Shown here in pieces: positions 24,401 to 39,400 of a stretch of DNA of 64,000 nucleotides. Below the pieces are notes generated by a model. It was not told where the DNA came from and ran no database searches. It worked only from the letters and a program-made list of their open reading frames with translations. The stretch is from positions 88,658,690-88,722,689 of the forward strand of contig CM069443.1 in assembly GCA_035610835.1 (NCBI GenBank), written 5' to 3'. This DNA comes from Ophiura sarsii. Taxonomy: Eukaryota > Echinodermata > Ophiuroidea > Amphilepidida > Ophiuridae. How positions within the stretch are numbered: position 1 is the first letter of the stretch; each line of letters starts with the position of its first letter. The translations under genes and the position numbers were made by a program.

Positions 24401-27400
24401 GCACCCCTTGGAAAACTTTGTTTAATTTTGGTAGTTTTGAGTATGCGTGATGTTGCATTTTAGCCTTGAATGAAAAGCAAAGATGGCGGCTCACACCAGG
24501 GAAACCCAGTGAAAAATTGATGAAAAGTTTTCTTATGTTTTTTATTTATTAAGTCTTTAAAATATTGTAAAGTGAAATGTGGTTGAATTTATGTGGCAAC
24601 CTTGCCAAATTCAACAGTGTCCACGATAAATGTTTTTACAAAAGGTAACTTAATAAGCGCCCACCCAAAATCACTTTGCTAAATACCCTGAGCGCTATAG
24701 GGATAATGAGGAAGGAGGTAGAACTTTTTGAATGACCCACATATAACAAATATACTAAAAATCAGTTGTTCAATGGGCTATGACTATAACCCAAAAAAGA
24801 ATGGAAATACTTGTTTAGGGTATGATGTCAAATTATATCTGTGGATCATATAGAATAGTGCGAAGGGTCTTTTGTGAATACCAGACCGTGGTATCATATC
24901 TACCTTAGTGCAATACAAGTGATTGGTTAGCGATGATTATATCGATTATATCTCCTTTTTGACAAGACAATCACATAAATGGATCTTTAAAAGTTTTATG
25001 TTCCGTTATGTGGTAGTTTTACCCTAATTAATACTAACCATAAGTGTTGACTCTATCAACAAAGCACACTCAAATGTAATACAATGTTGTCAGCATTTGG
25101 TCATCAATTACAAATCTAATTGTATATCATACCTTTGTGTGTCTCATTGAGAAGGAAGTTTAGGTTAAGCCAATTACGTCTAAACCTTGTAACCTAGGAC
25201 ACTTGCTGATAGGACATTGACTGCAGACCACACATTTCACCACGTTCTGAAATTATGCAATCGTTTCCGACACTACTTGCCAAAAAACATGAAGATGCGC
25301 ATACAGGTAGCGCTTTTCACTTGCTGTGCAACCACCAACACTTGGTTGTGTCCCAATTTGACAGCAGACTTAATTGCTATATTTATTTATGATCCATGTT
25401 CCTGTACTGCAATTGACAAAATGATAGCCAGACACCCGACTTGTAGCAGTTGGCTTCACAATGCGTGGCCATAACTGACACCGTCAGTGTGTTTGGTTAC
25501 AAATGAATGTTTTTTCTCTTGGATTGGGATACATACATACCTTTGGATGTAATGTAATTGTTTGATATCTACTGCGTTGTTCATACTAGTCTTCAACATG
25601 CCTAGGCACAGATATAGGGACATGCCTGCAACGCCAGGCCCATTCCAGGTTGGACCGTTGCTTTTATTTGATAAAACTTTGTTGCTTGATGATTGTAGTA
25701 CAAATGCATTTACATTTGATGAGGAGGATATGTTTATTGAACAACAAAATCAGGTATGGTTTCATTGTGTTTACATTGGATAACAAAATCAGGTATGGTT
25801 TCATTGTGTTTACATTGGATATCAAAATCAGGTATGGTTTCATTGTGTTTACATTGGATAACAAAATCAGGTATGGTTTCATTGTGTTTACATTGGATTA
25901 ATAATTAGGTTTGATGTTTGGGGTATATGGCGGTTGTTGTGTTTCTTGATATTTAATGTCAAAAGAGAGGAGCAGCCAAAGTAGATTAATGTGTTTTGAA
26001 ATATTGCTGAAATAAGGTGATGTAGCATATATACCCATATTCAGATCGAACTTTTCTCTTCACCATTAACATTGCCAACGAACATTTGAGTAAATTAGTG
26101 TGTTTATTTCCAACTATTTTGCTGTTTCCATAAAAGAAAGTTGATTTCTATAGACAAATTTCTCTGGGAAAATGATATTTCTTTCTGTCTAAATCGTGGT
26201 CCAAATTTGAATTCCAAAATGGTATGAATATATCAAATTCCACCAATTTCAATACAGTTCACAAATTGACAAATTCACTTATGGATTAGAGAATAATGAC
26301 TGCGTACAACTGTTTTCGTGAATTTGTTTTAAAATCAGAGGTTTTTGTTCTGGTCTGAGGAATTGTCCCGAGGGGCGCAGCCCCCGAGGGACAATTCCGA
26401 ATGACCAGAACAAAACCAGAGGATTTCAAAACAAATTCACGAAAACAGTTGTTAAGCAGTCATTATTCTCATTCATTACTGAAAAAGATGCATATTTTAT
26501 CCAAATCGTTGATTTGTACCGATATAATCTTGCTAATAATTAATTCGTTTTCTGTTTATTTTGTCCACCCCTTCTTAGTTATTGAAACAGTCCAAGTCGG
26601 GTCATCCCCTCATTAACATTTTTATCATTCAACCAATCAGAAATAAGCTTTAATCGTGTTTCCTTATAACTCATTGAATATTCAGTTTAGGGGCGTGAGG
26701 CGTTAATTTGATTGGTCGGTCAGTGAGCAAAACAATGGAACACTTTGGCGCAGTACTTTCGGGCAATTATTAGTAACCCGCGCTCGGCGTGCGCGTTCTC
26801 ATCTAACGATTAATTTGATTGGAACGCACTTGGTACGCAGCTATCGCGATTATTCATGAAGTAATGAATAAATGTTAAGGTTGCGAAACTATTTAGGAGT
26901 CGTGATTGTCAAGGTTGACCTAAAATGAGTTTTCTGAGTTTCCAATGTTTTACATCTTTTGAAGTTTAAATTTCTGTAAAGCTTACATTTCAGTTCCATG
27001 TCAAATAATGAAAACTTGTAGTTTCTGTAAATGAATAAAGGAACATATTTTGGGTTGTAGGCTCCTTCCCCAGATGGAAATATTTGTACCTGGTGAAAAA
27101 TTGAGGTGGGAAAGGGGTCATAAAAATGATAACAAATAGATATTTTTATCAGATTAATTAATAAAATATTCTTCTTTGGAAAGCAAAAATGTGAATCACT
27201 TATGTCAAGGGATCTGTTGGAAATAAGCTTATGCTAAGACTGACTTATGGGTTTAACTTGTGTTAAATGTCCATCCTGTCTATATTTATCTGTTTGGTGT
27301 TTTTTTAATCTTTCTTGTTAGAAAAATGTGTTTGTTTTTTTCTGTTCTGAATACAGTACAGGAATCAATCCAATTTGTGCCTTTGTGTATTTACCTAATT

Positions 27401-30400
27401 GTATACAACTATACTCATGGGAACATGATATTTCTCATAGGTTTACTCTGCTGTTCCCTACAATTGATACTGGCAGAATGTACTGGTATATGCACTGAAC
27501 AGGCATTCTACAATCAAATTCATAAGTGTACAAACTGTACATCATTCATGTTAAAAATAAATAACCTATAAATGTCAATTAGAGAAATTGAAAATAGCAT
27601 ACAGGTGAGTGTTGGAAACCTACTTTGCCCATGTGTGCAATAACAGGTGGTAACAATAACAAGTAATTCATCTGTCTCTGTACAAAATCAGCTAGCTGAA
27701 GCAAATTAATGCATGTTTTTATTGCTTTGGTTTAAAAATATGTCAATTCAATCAAGGAAGTCTTCAAATTAAAATGATAGCAATGTTATATAATATTAAC
27801 CATTTTCCTTCCTTTCTGCCCTTTTCTAGACCACCTCAAGCACAGCTGATCGCTACAGTCGACCTCTATCTACTAGCTCTGCAGGCACAACGTACAGCAG
27901 GTATGTTCACCCTAGAACCAAAGTTCAATACTACATATAGCTGGTCATGTGTTGGACAAGAACTTTGACTTCTAGGTATTTAAAGACCAGTATGGCACAT
28001 GGGGGTCATGTCATCATTGTGATAGTAATGAAGAATTGAACTTTGTTATTTGATCCAATAAGTAAGAATTGGTAACAATGATGATTGTATTTACAGGTTA
28101 ACATGTGGCAATTGTAATATGTCCCTGCCCCGCCTTGCTGGTTGTTGTGGTGCAGCTTCACAGCTTGCAGTCCAATATTGCAATTCAACAATACGCAGTA
28201 GTTTCAACTCATATACATAAACAGAAAACATTTAATTTGTAATTTAATTGAAGAGGAAAAATTAATCATTAAACAATATTATACAACCAACATTATAGTA
28301 ATAATTCTTAGTAATGATAGAAAAACTAGCAAACTACACAACACAATTGTTTACAGTGCTTGTTTGCCATAATGTGCAGTAGTTTGTTGTCATAATATTA
28401 ATAATCCTTCAATAACAAAACAAGTAACATCACAAACAATGTCCAACACATACAGAAATACACTGAACATTATGTTGTTCATGTGACTCATATGAACATG
28501 ATTACATACGCCCTTCAAATTGATAGGTTGCAAACATTACAGTCATTGCTAAGGAGGGGGGGACAAGGAAATCATCCATAACGTTTGACCCCCAATCTAA
28601 TTAGTGTTGGAAATGATGCATTTTCTATGTAGGACATTTGTGAATGAAGAGACAAAGTAAAGTAAAACATTTTGACAGTCGTTAATGGCCCTGTCACACC
28701 TGCGGCGATCAGACCAGTGATTGCACTGCGTTGAAAAAGTATCAACAAAAAGGAATAACACACGAAAAACTGTCCGAAATTGTCATTTGTTTAAATCAAA
28801 GTCACTAAAACCCTTTCTCATCCTGCTGCGATGCATTGCGCTGACAAATTATCAAAACACCAAGCCAAACGCATCAAGGTCTCTAAGAACCCATTGGTGA
28901 TGCAGTGGGCACTGGCTAGGATGGGAGATGGTCCACATGATCGCTCCTTGAGCGCCAGTACCGCGCTTGTTTTATGCATGCACAAAACAAGCGCGGGAGT
29001 TCGTCGTTCTGACCAGGACGCTGTAATGACTCAGTGTCGCCGTGGCAGCGCAAAGCCAGCGACGTGAGCATCCCGTTGATGTAGCAAGGATGCATACAAG
29101 CTACTTGAGGTCGCAGCAGCTACTTGAGGTCGCAGCAGCTACTTGAGGTCGCAGCAGCTACTTGAGGTCGCAGCAGCTACTTGAGGTCGCAGCAGCTACT
29201 TGAGATCGCAGCAGCTACTTGAGGTCGCAGCAGCTACTTGAGGTCGCAGCAGCTACTTGAGGTCGCAGCAGCTACTTGAGGTCGCAGCAGCTACTTGAGG
29301 TCGCAGCAGCTACTTGAGGTCAGAGCAGCTACTTGAGGTCAGAGCAGCTACTTGAGGTCAGAGCAAGAACTCAATCTCGTTCTCTGCGCAGGGTTCAATG
29401 GGGTGGAGCAGACTGCCATCCTCTTCCCCTCCCTCTGCCCTTGGGTGCTGAAGCCTTGCCTTTTGCTTTTACAATGGTTTCAATGTTGTTCACTAGTCAA
29501 GCTTTGTTTATTCGCTCTTGCCACGGATCAGCCATTTGCAAGGAGAGCCTCCTAACTGGAATCAGATTGCATCATTGCACAATGTCTCACTGCATAACCA
29601 GTCATAATTAGTGTGTAGAGGGTGTTGATATAGTACCAGTTTGTAGCTCTCCTCGCAAATTCGCCAATGCAAAGAGCAAATAGGGAGATTGCTTGGAGGG
29701 TCATTAGTTCATTTGAAATCCTCCAGAAGAAGACATGCATGGATGGAGTACAATAAACCAATACCAATCACCTGTTAAACTGATATTTATCCAAGTGAGA
29801 CTTGAAAGTAGGAACGCAATGGGTCGTACTAATAGTAGGCATAGCACACATAACATTCAAATGATTGAGACATGTCCAAAATTGGATTCAAATGAAAGAT
29901 TGCAATGAAAGATTTATTTTCCAAAAAAAATTATGACAATCGGTCAATGCATTCTTGTGGTACAGTGTTTTGAGATACTCGGAAAATGGCCGAAAACCTG
30001 CCAAAAACAGTAACAATGCCCACAAATATAATTTATCAGGATTTAGAGAGCTCAATTTGTTAATAATGTAACATTCAAAACACCATTTACACATATTTCT
30101 TTAACAATTGAATATCTATACACCATGTTAAATTAAAAAATATGGTAAAATTATATTGCTTTAAGCTAAAAATAACCTAGTGAAATTGGTCATTTTGACC
30201 AGTTTTACTGACTGCAATCAAAAAAGTGACTAAGTCCAGCTAATTAATATGCGTAAATGTTATAAATCCAGATGTGAATGGTGTATTGCAATCAAACTTG
30301 GCATTATGGCTAATTGTACGATACTCAATCTTTTAAACTATAATTTAGTTTCATAAGCTCATTAAATATGCAAATTAGCTAATTATCTATTCAAGTCATT

Positions 30401-33400
30401 GATATGCAAATGAGCAATGTCCGACAATTTTTTTCCCATCATAAGAGTGATCGGTAATAGATATATAACATGTATACCCAATTTGATTGACAAATATTGA
30501 TGGATTTAGAAATTAAACAAGCTTTTTCATTTCTTAAATACCCATATTCAAATTCTCAGTCTTTTCCTCACAGGAGGCACTCAAAGGATGCAAAAACTGA
30601 GCATATCACTAAATTGATTGAAGTGTTTAGTACAATATCTCAGGTTAGGTTTATTTAAATCGGCCCAATATATTCAAGTTCAGAGCCAATTTCAAAAATT
30701 GGTAAAAACAGTAATAACTAAAAAACCTGATGATAAGTATTTATACCTGGATCAAGGTTATATAGTCCAAGGTCATGACTACCATATATGGCAAGCTCAC
30801 CGCCCTACAATGAGTGCCTCTCCTGAGGATAATTAATTTTATATAGGGATGTTTTTCAAAGTGGAGCTGCATACATTATATGAAAAGATTGTTTTGCATA
30901 AGGGATTACAGACCACTCCTACATGTTACTCATTTTTCATGATTAATTAATCCAAATATTGTATGGCTGTCTTCATAACTTGGATTAGTGCATCCATGCA
31001 CGCCAATTGAGGCAACAATACAAAACCACATTCCACACCATCCATTCAATAATGCAAAATGAGTAACAGGTAGAAGTGGATGTAGGGCTTTATGCAACAC
31101 AGCTTTTCATATGTTGTTGTTCACTGGTGTAATGCTCCCAGTGGCAGACTTTGTGTGTGTGCATTGTGCTATGCCTACTAATAGCGCAATGAAAATGTGA
31201 TAAGCGGGACAGGAACATACTAAGAGCTACCTTGTTTTAAAGATTGGACAATTGTGGACAATTTTCCTCGCTCTTCCTGCATGTTATTTGTATTTTGATA
31301 CTTCTTTGGAGCAATGCAAGCGCTGGCTTGATCATAGCATAGGGAAAACAAGCGCGGCGCTCTGTCTGGCGCTCAATGGCGACCATGGGGCCCTAGCCAG
31401 TGTTCACTGCGTCACCAATCGGTTCCTAGAGACTTTATTGCATTTGGCTTGGTGCCTTGATACTTTTTGATACTTTTCCAGCTCAAAGGCCTGTTCGCCG
31501 TAGGTGTGACTGCCCTTTAAGCAAAATACTGTCAAATATAATTCCATGTATTGCTAACTTCATGCTTTTGTGTCTCCTACATGGACTTTTGCAGTTAAAA
31601 ACTGTTGGTTTTTGTGTGTGCCAGTGTTAGAGATGTACAAAATGACATTAATTTATCACTGACTGCAAGTGTTAGGGTCAATGACAATAATTGTGCACTT
31701 TTATTGTGTAAGCGTTAGGGTGCGCACAATGTTTATCATTGTCCACAAGTGTTATGCAAAACAACGATAATTGTCCACTTTACCAATTCATGCAGCATAT
31801 GATATCCATAGGAATGCTTGTAACATTTTCATTACAAAATCATACACAATATAATTAATAGGTAATTTTACATTCTCTGATAAAAAATATAAGCTATTGA
31901 AGATCAAAATTCAAAACATGGCAAACGTTACAAGATGTCAAAAGGTCTAGATTTGTTCTATTATGTGAATCAATGTGTGAACACAATAATGAAGCCAGTG
32001 CTATGTTATCTCCATTGTATTCCATTTACCAGTTGATTTTCCTTTTAGTACAGAGAGGTATTCAGACCCACCCTAAGGTGTGAGTGACTTACAATAACCT
32101 GTATAGTCCATTTGGCATCCTCAAGATAGGCACATTATTGCATTATTGACTGGTAACTGTGCTACATACATAGTGTATACATATGCAAATGCTGCTCTTA
32201 CAAAGTGATAGTGCTGTCTGAAGGAAGTGAAATGGACTATATAATGTTACTTGGTTTTGTGGCTGCTCAGTTTTGCAAACACAACCTTACTAGTAGCTGA
32301 TGTGTTGTGAGTGATTAGTCCCAACATAACATACAAATATATGCTGATTGAATAACAACTCTATGGTTGATTGGTTGGTAGGTAAGTAGCAAAAGTACAG
32401 TGGTGTCACTTGTCTCGAAGATAGCATAGATATACCACTTGTAACACATTTGAAGATGTTCATCTGAAATCTGTATTTATAACAATTGTAACCTAGCAAA
32501 ATAGTTATGTATTCATATCTGCCAACTGTACTAATTGTATCAGAATTGTCCTGATTTTCAACTTTCCAGGTTGCAAACAAATCAGAACATTCTGATTTCT
32601 GAAGTTTCAAAACCTTAATAATTCAGAATTGACGGACCAAAAAATGTTCTGAGTGCTTTTAAAACACTGACCCTGGAGTCTCCTCCAAGACCTCCAATGG
32701 ATACCACTCATCAGGGCATTAAGGCAGGCCTCCTAGCCACTAAGTGTCCTGATGTGGGTTTTCAATTTTGGCAGGCATGTGTATTGTTTAGTTATACCAA
32801 CCAACCAAGTTGATGGACAGGGTGGGTGGTATCCAAAACAGTAGTTACAGACAATGTTTCACAATTTGTTAACCCGTTTAAATTTACAAACAAATATTTT
32901 CAAGTTAAGTTTTAAGAAAATTAACTCATGCCTGTTTGCCTGCTATACATTTGGTTAGTGAAGTGACTTGATTCAAATCACTTGGCGCAAACACATGACA
33001 TAATTGGATAAACTATTTCTCTGTGAACCCTAACTCCCGGGCGTGTTTTTGTGAATTTAACTATCAGGGCAAAAAACGGGTCAAATTTGGAGGAAATCAG
33101 TCTCAGTATGCCCCAGGGATCGAACCCGGGCCTCATGCGTGTAAGTCTGAGACTCTACCGCAAGTTTTTTGCGCAACTTGATAACCAGGAGGAGCGTGAA
33201 TTACATGTGAATTGTCTTCTTAATTCATGGTTATTTTATTACAGTTTGTGGTCTATATTCCATATGAACTTAGCTATTCAACTTTTAAGGTGGGCGGTTA
33301 ATAGTTTTTACTATACATCATAAATATTCATAAGCTAATCGCGGTTTCCTATTGGTCTATTCCGTTAACTACGCACTTCAGTATTTAGCCTACTTCCTCG

Positions 33401-36400
33401 CGTACGGGAAAGACGCAGACGCGGGGAAAAAATAAGGGTACTACCGCACCCCTATGTGGCTACTACTACCGCACCTTAAGTCTCATCCCCTGAACGAAAC
33501 AGTTCAACAAACGTATACACGTCACATTGTATAGAACTTTGCATTCTGGCGACGAGCATGGCTATTCTGTTGTTGTCAAAATGGCGTCGTCTGCTAATCG
33601 TTTCATTGAACTGTCAGAAGGATTTGCAAAGGCTATTATTGATGGAAAAGATGCAAAACAAACAAAAGCTGTTATACAGAAAGCAGTAGGCATCTTTTTC
33701 ACGTATTGTAGCACCAAGGATCTCAACATTGTTGAAGCTGAGCAGCTTGAAACTTGTGATTTATGCATCATACTTCGTAAGTTCTACGCCGAGATCCGTA
33801 CCAAAGGCAAAGGAGGTGAATTCTACGCTAAGAGATCAATGCAAACGTTACGGTAACGTTCTACAGCGTTATTTCTTGACGTTTTATTGGAACTTTGAAT
33901 GTTGACATCGTTTATATTGACTGTCTACTGTTTACAAAATTTGAATTCCATTGGATTTTTGATTGAAAACATCGGCCGTGTCATTTTGGATTATCTATTT
34001 AAACAAGGTAGGCCTAGGCCTAAGCTAAGTTGTAACTTTTTATAAGTTCGTGATGAATATTTATGATGTATAGTAAAACAAATACAACATGGTTTATATC
34101 TCAGGAAGTAATGTGAATTACTGGCCCCTCGGTGTTGGATGAGTGCGTCTACTTCCCTCCGCTACACGTCGGGAAGTAGACGCACTCATCCAACACCTCG
34201 GGGCCAGTAATTCACACTACTTCCCTCTATACCATGTCGTATCTGTATAATACTTTTCGAAGTCATTTAGAGATTTAGGGGTGGGTACTTATTAGGACAT
34301 GGGCGCTTATTAGGGATAATACAGTACAACAAATGTTATGCCCAAATCCATCAACTACATTTCTTTTACACAGATGCTTCACATAGTTATCAATACAGCA
34401 GTGCACTAGACAAATTCTCACAATGTAATTTGTTGAACTATGTGTCACATAGTAATGTTAGAGACTCCCATTTTGTTTTATCTCACTGTTCCCATCTTTC
34501 ATGAAAATGGATTTTTGAGGGTAATAGAAGACTTGACTGAATTTGGGTCCCTACCCATAACATGTGTCCATTGGCGCCAGTTAGGTCTTACGATTGCCTT
34601 AATTAAAATGTTTAATTCAATGACACATTTCCTCTTTCCAACTGCCAATAAATAGTTTACACAATCTGTTGGTGATATAGTTCTTGTAACTGGCAATAAA
34701 CCAATATCTTATGTGTAGAAATGCATATCGAGGAGGATTTTAGATTTGTTGACAGGGTTCCAATGGTAGGCATGTAGCTTGATAGCTTTAGTTCGGCAAG
34801 AGACACTACTCTACATTTGTTGCTTGTTGTTGATTTACTATTTTACTTGGACTATTGTTATTTATGTTGATAAATTGCCTGATCATTATTATTTCTATGA
34901 ATATCGATGTGTGCTGTTGTTGATTGACCATACTAAAAAGATGTCTCCCCAATAATATATTGACTCACCATTCTCAACCCCATGGGTTTGGAGCCACAAG
35001 GCCCTATCTATCTATAATCTACCATTATGTTAAATTTCATTTTTACAAGGGCACACCATATAGAACCAGAAGTGTATAACATGTGTCAGCTCTTACAGAT
35101 AGTGATTTTCCACATCACTTAATATCTGAAAAGATGATATTTGCAATAACTGCTCTGAGTAACATTGAGTTTCTATCAACTGCTATAAACAACAACCCCA
35201 TGCAAAAGATAGGACCTTTTGGCACTAAGTCCTCGGAATGGTGTTTTATGGAAGTGAATCATCCATCACAAATGAGCATTTTGTTCACATCTGAAATAAC
35301 ATCTATTTACTCCTCACATGTTGTATAACATCCATGCCCGGTGTGTTTTGCTAATTGTTCTTGCGTGTTTGCCCCTCCCTCCCTATTATTGGAATGCATC
35401 ATCATTTCTATACAGTGATCGTGGAGGAAGTGGCAGGTATGATACCACCAAATCACTGGATACCCCATCATCACGAGCAGACCGTCTCAGTGGGTTAGGA
35501 ACCACCTCTAGTTACAGCTCAAGAGACAAAACAGCAACGGTACCATGCTCAAATTGCAAAAAGGTCAGTTAATATCAAAATAGGAAGTCAGTCAGTTATG
35601 ATGAATTAATCTGTGCAATGTAGATCTGTCAAGAAATCAGCAGGTAATGGATTAGTTATTGCAGCTCATCCCCAATCCCAAATAAAAAAAGAGATTACAT
35701 GACTGGCTTTGAGTAGGGTTCCTGTTTTATGTACTATCTGTCAAAAGAAATGCATCAGAATTTCATTGAATATTTTCACTTATTTCAGATGTGAGGCATT
35801 GTGATGCTAGGCTGCGAGTTATAACATTCTCCACATGATTTCGTTGCAATTTGCTCTTTTGTGACAAAGGCAACTTCTTGTTGAATAACATAAAGCTTAC
35901 TGTGTTCGTCTGATCATTTTTTCTAATTAGATCATGGTGGATTTCAGTGAGTGCCTCAGTGCCTTAAAAAGTTTCAATAAGTTTCTATTGATAAATAATG
36001 TATAAGAAATATGACTCCAATGTGTGTGGTAACAAGTTCTTAGTATCAACCATGATTGAATTCTAATTGGATAAGCCTATTATCGGCTGTATTGCTACCA
36101 ATGCTTGTAACAAACAGGCTAGAACAGTCAAAAATGATACTATCATAGATGATGATGATACGTTTGTTTTTGTCACTACTAAAGAAAAGAATGACCAACT
36201 TTATCATGACAAGTTGACAACATAATATGCATATATATGTTAAGGTTGTACAAATTTTAACATAAGCTTCCCCCCCCCCCCCCCCCCCCCTTGGTAACTC
36301 TTTGAAGGAGACAAAACTTGGCAATATATAACCTATATTCCATATTTACAATGTATTAATGTTAATGTGATTTTGTTTTTGTTTTTACAGCTTTTTGACG

Positions 36401-39400
36401 AAAAAGAAGAGCAAGTAACACAGGCCCTGGATCAGACCAAAGATCGCGATCTGGAAATAGCTGAACTTAAAGCATCACGAAAGTCTGATAGACTAGAAAC
36501 AAAATCAGTTGATAATGACAAGAGAGTGAGTGCATGCCTCCTGATAATACCTGACATTACAAATAATTATGACCTGACATGCTCAAACCCAATGCTTGTC
36601 GCATTTTTTTCTGTCTTGATGTTCATCTAATCTAACACATTATATCTTTTGCTTATTACTAACCATTTTTTGCTTGATTTGTGCCTTTCGTTGACTGTAG
36701 TGAACACCTTTTAGGGTCAACAAAAAAGTGATGTAAAAAACCCCACGTGAATAGCTAAAAAAGAAACGCTTTCATATAATATATATTGCAAGATTGATTT
36801 GCTATATTATATATTGCATAATGCTGGTGTCATCTTTGTTACTCATTTGCATACTCATAACAGTGGCATAAATATATAAATAACTCACTTTATCTCTCAA
36901 TGCTATATCTATCTATCTATCTCTCTTTTCTCGCTACTCCTTCATCATGCTCCCTTGAATGTAGTATTACTTCTCCATCTGCCATAAATCTCTTTAATAC
37001 ATTCCATCAACACAACACATATCACCAACCAATAGTTTGAATTAGACAAGAGATCAACAGATTATTAAGACACACCATGTAAAATGTATCTATACCTATA
37101 CACACATATTTACACACACACCCTATACAGCTTACAGCTTTGCTACACTTTCATGCAGCACTCCTTACCCCTTATCTCCTCCTACATCAAGACAGAGTAT
37201 TTATTAGAGTACAGGGCTGACTGACTATCTAGTTAGCTGGCTACCAGGTTATGCTTCAGACAGGTAACTTGTAGATTGTAGTTAAACATGTGAAGAAATC
37301 ACTTAAATGGGCATAATTCTTCTTACACTGTGTATCATAATGCGCTTATTCAGTCAAATGTGAAGGGCATTAGAGAATTATGGTTGTTTAAATATTTTAT
37401 TTATTCGTATAGTAAGTTATCAGTTAAGTTCTTTTTTCTTTTCTTTTTTACATTATGACAAATGTGTAATTGGATGAATTGATTGAGGGTTAAAACCATC
37501 TGAAAAAGAAAGTTCTGATGTTTCGAAAATAAGTTAATATTATCAACTGTTGATTGAAAGTATCACTGTCAATATTATTTGTCATACGTTAATGTGTTTC
37601 CGATGAGACAGAAACTTGATAATCAATACTATAATATAAAGAAGTTGGTGAACTCACAACCATGCTAGTATAGGATTCATAGGTTGTCTCATTTCACATG
37701 AGATGGTTGGTGAACTCACAACCATGCTAGTATAGGATTCATAGGTTGTCTCATTTCACATGAGATGGTTGGTGAACTCACAACCATGCTAGTATAGGAT
37801 TCATAGGTTGTCTCATTTCACATGAGATGGTTGGTGAACTCACAACCATGCTAGTATAGGATTCATAGGTTGTCTCATTTCACATGAGATGGTTGGTGAA
37901 CTCACAACCATGCTAGTATAGGATTCATAGGTTGTCTCATTTCACATGAGATGGTTGGTGAACTCACAACCATGCTAGTATAGGATTCATAGGTTGTCTC
38001 ATTTCACATGAGATGGTTGGTGAACTCACAACCATGCTAGTATAGGATTCATAGGTTGTCTCATTTCACATGAGATGGTTGGTGAACTCACAACCATGCT
38101 AGTATAGGATTCATAGTTTGTCTCATTTCACATGAGATGGTTGGTGAACTCACAACCATGCTAGTATAGGATTCATAGGTTGTCTCATTTCACATGAGAT
38201 GGTTGGTGAACTCACAACCATGCTAGTATAGGATTCATAGGTTGTCTCATTTCACATGAGATGGTTGGTGAACTCACAACCATGCTAGTATAGGATTCAT
38301 AGGTTGTCTCATTTCACATGAGATGGTTGGTGAACTCACAACCATGCTAGTATAGGATTCATAGGTTGTCTCATTTCACATGAGATGGTTGGTGAACTCA
38401 CAACCATGCTAGTATAGGATTCATAGGTTGTCTCATTTCACATGAGATGGTTGGTGAACTCACAACCATGCTAGTATAGGATTCATAGGTTGTCTCATTT
38501 CACATGAGATGGTTGGTGAACTCACAACCATGCTAGTATAGGATTCATAGGTTGTCTCATTTCACATGAGATGGTTGGTGAACTCACAACCATGCTAGTA
38601 TAGGATTCATAGGTTGTCTCATTTCACATGAGATGGTTGGTGAACTCACAACCATGCTAGTATAGGATTCATAGGTTGTCTCATTTCACATGAGATGGTT
38701 GGTGAACTCACAACCATGCTAGTATAGGATTCATAGGTTGTCTCATTTCACATGAGATGGTTGGTGAACTCACAACCATGCTAGTATAGGATTCATAGGT
38801 TGTCTCATTTCACATGAGATGGTTGGTGAACTCACAACCATGCTAGTATAGGATTCATAGGTTGTCTCATTTCACATGAGATGGTTGGTGAACTCACAAC
38901 CATGCTAGTATAGGATTCATAGGTTGTCTCATTTCACATGAGATGGTTGGTGAACTCACAACCATGTTAGTATAGGATTCATAGGTTGTCTCATTTCACA
39001 TGAGATGGTTGGTGAACTCACAACCATGCTAGTATAGGATTCATAGGTTGTCTCATTTCACATGAGATGGTTGGTGAACTCACAACCATGCTAGTATAGG
39101 ATTCATAGGTTGTCTCATTTCACATGAGATGGTTGGTGAACTCAACCATGCTAGTATAGGATTCATAGTTTGTCTCATTTCACATGAGATGGTTGGTGAA
39201 CTCACAACCATGCTAGTATAGGATTCATAGGTTGTCTCATTTCACATGAGATGGTCGGTGAACTCACAACCATGCTAGTATAGGATTCATAGGTTGTCTC
39301 ATTTCACATGAGATGGTCGGTGAACTCACAACCATGCTAGTATAGGATTCATAGGTTGTCTCATTTCACATGAGATGGTTGGTGAACTCACAACCATGCT

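Noticed and set aside
25562..25783. Open frame running into the 39-bp repeat, with a donor-like CAG/GTATGG
   Set aside because: No acceptor in a fitting phase and no MYPT similarity; the tail is produced by the tandem repeat.
30574..30643. Open 70-base segment with good acceptor (TTTTCCTCACAG) and donor (GTTAGG), phase-compatible with exon 27830-27900
   Set aside because: Joining it to 35416 would give an immediate TGA, and it lies inside the 28686-31516 transposon, so it is unlikely to be a conserved exon.
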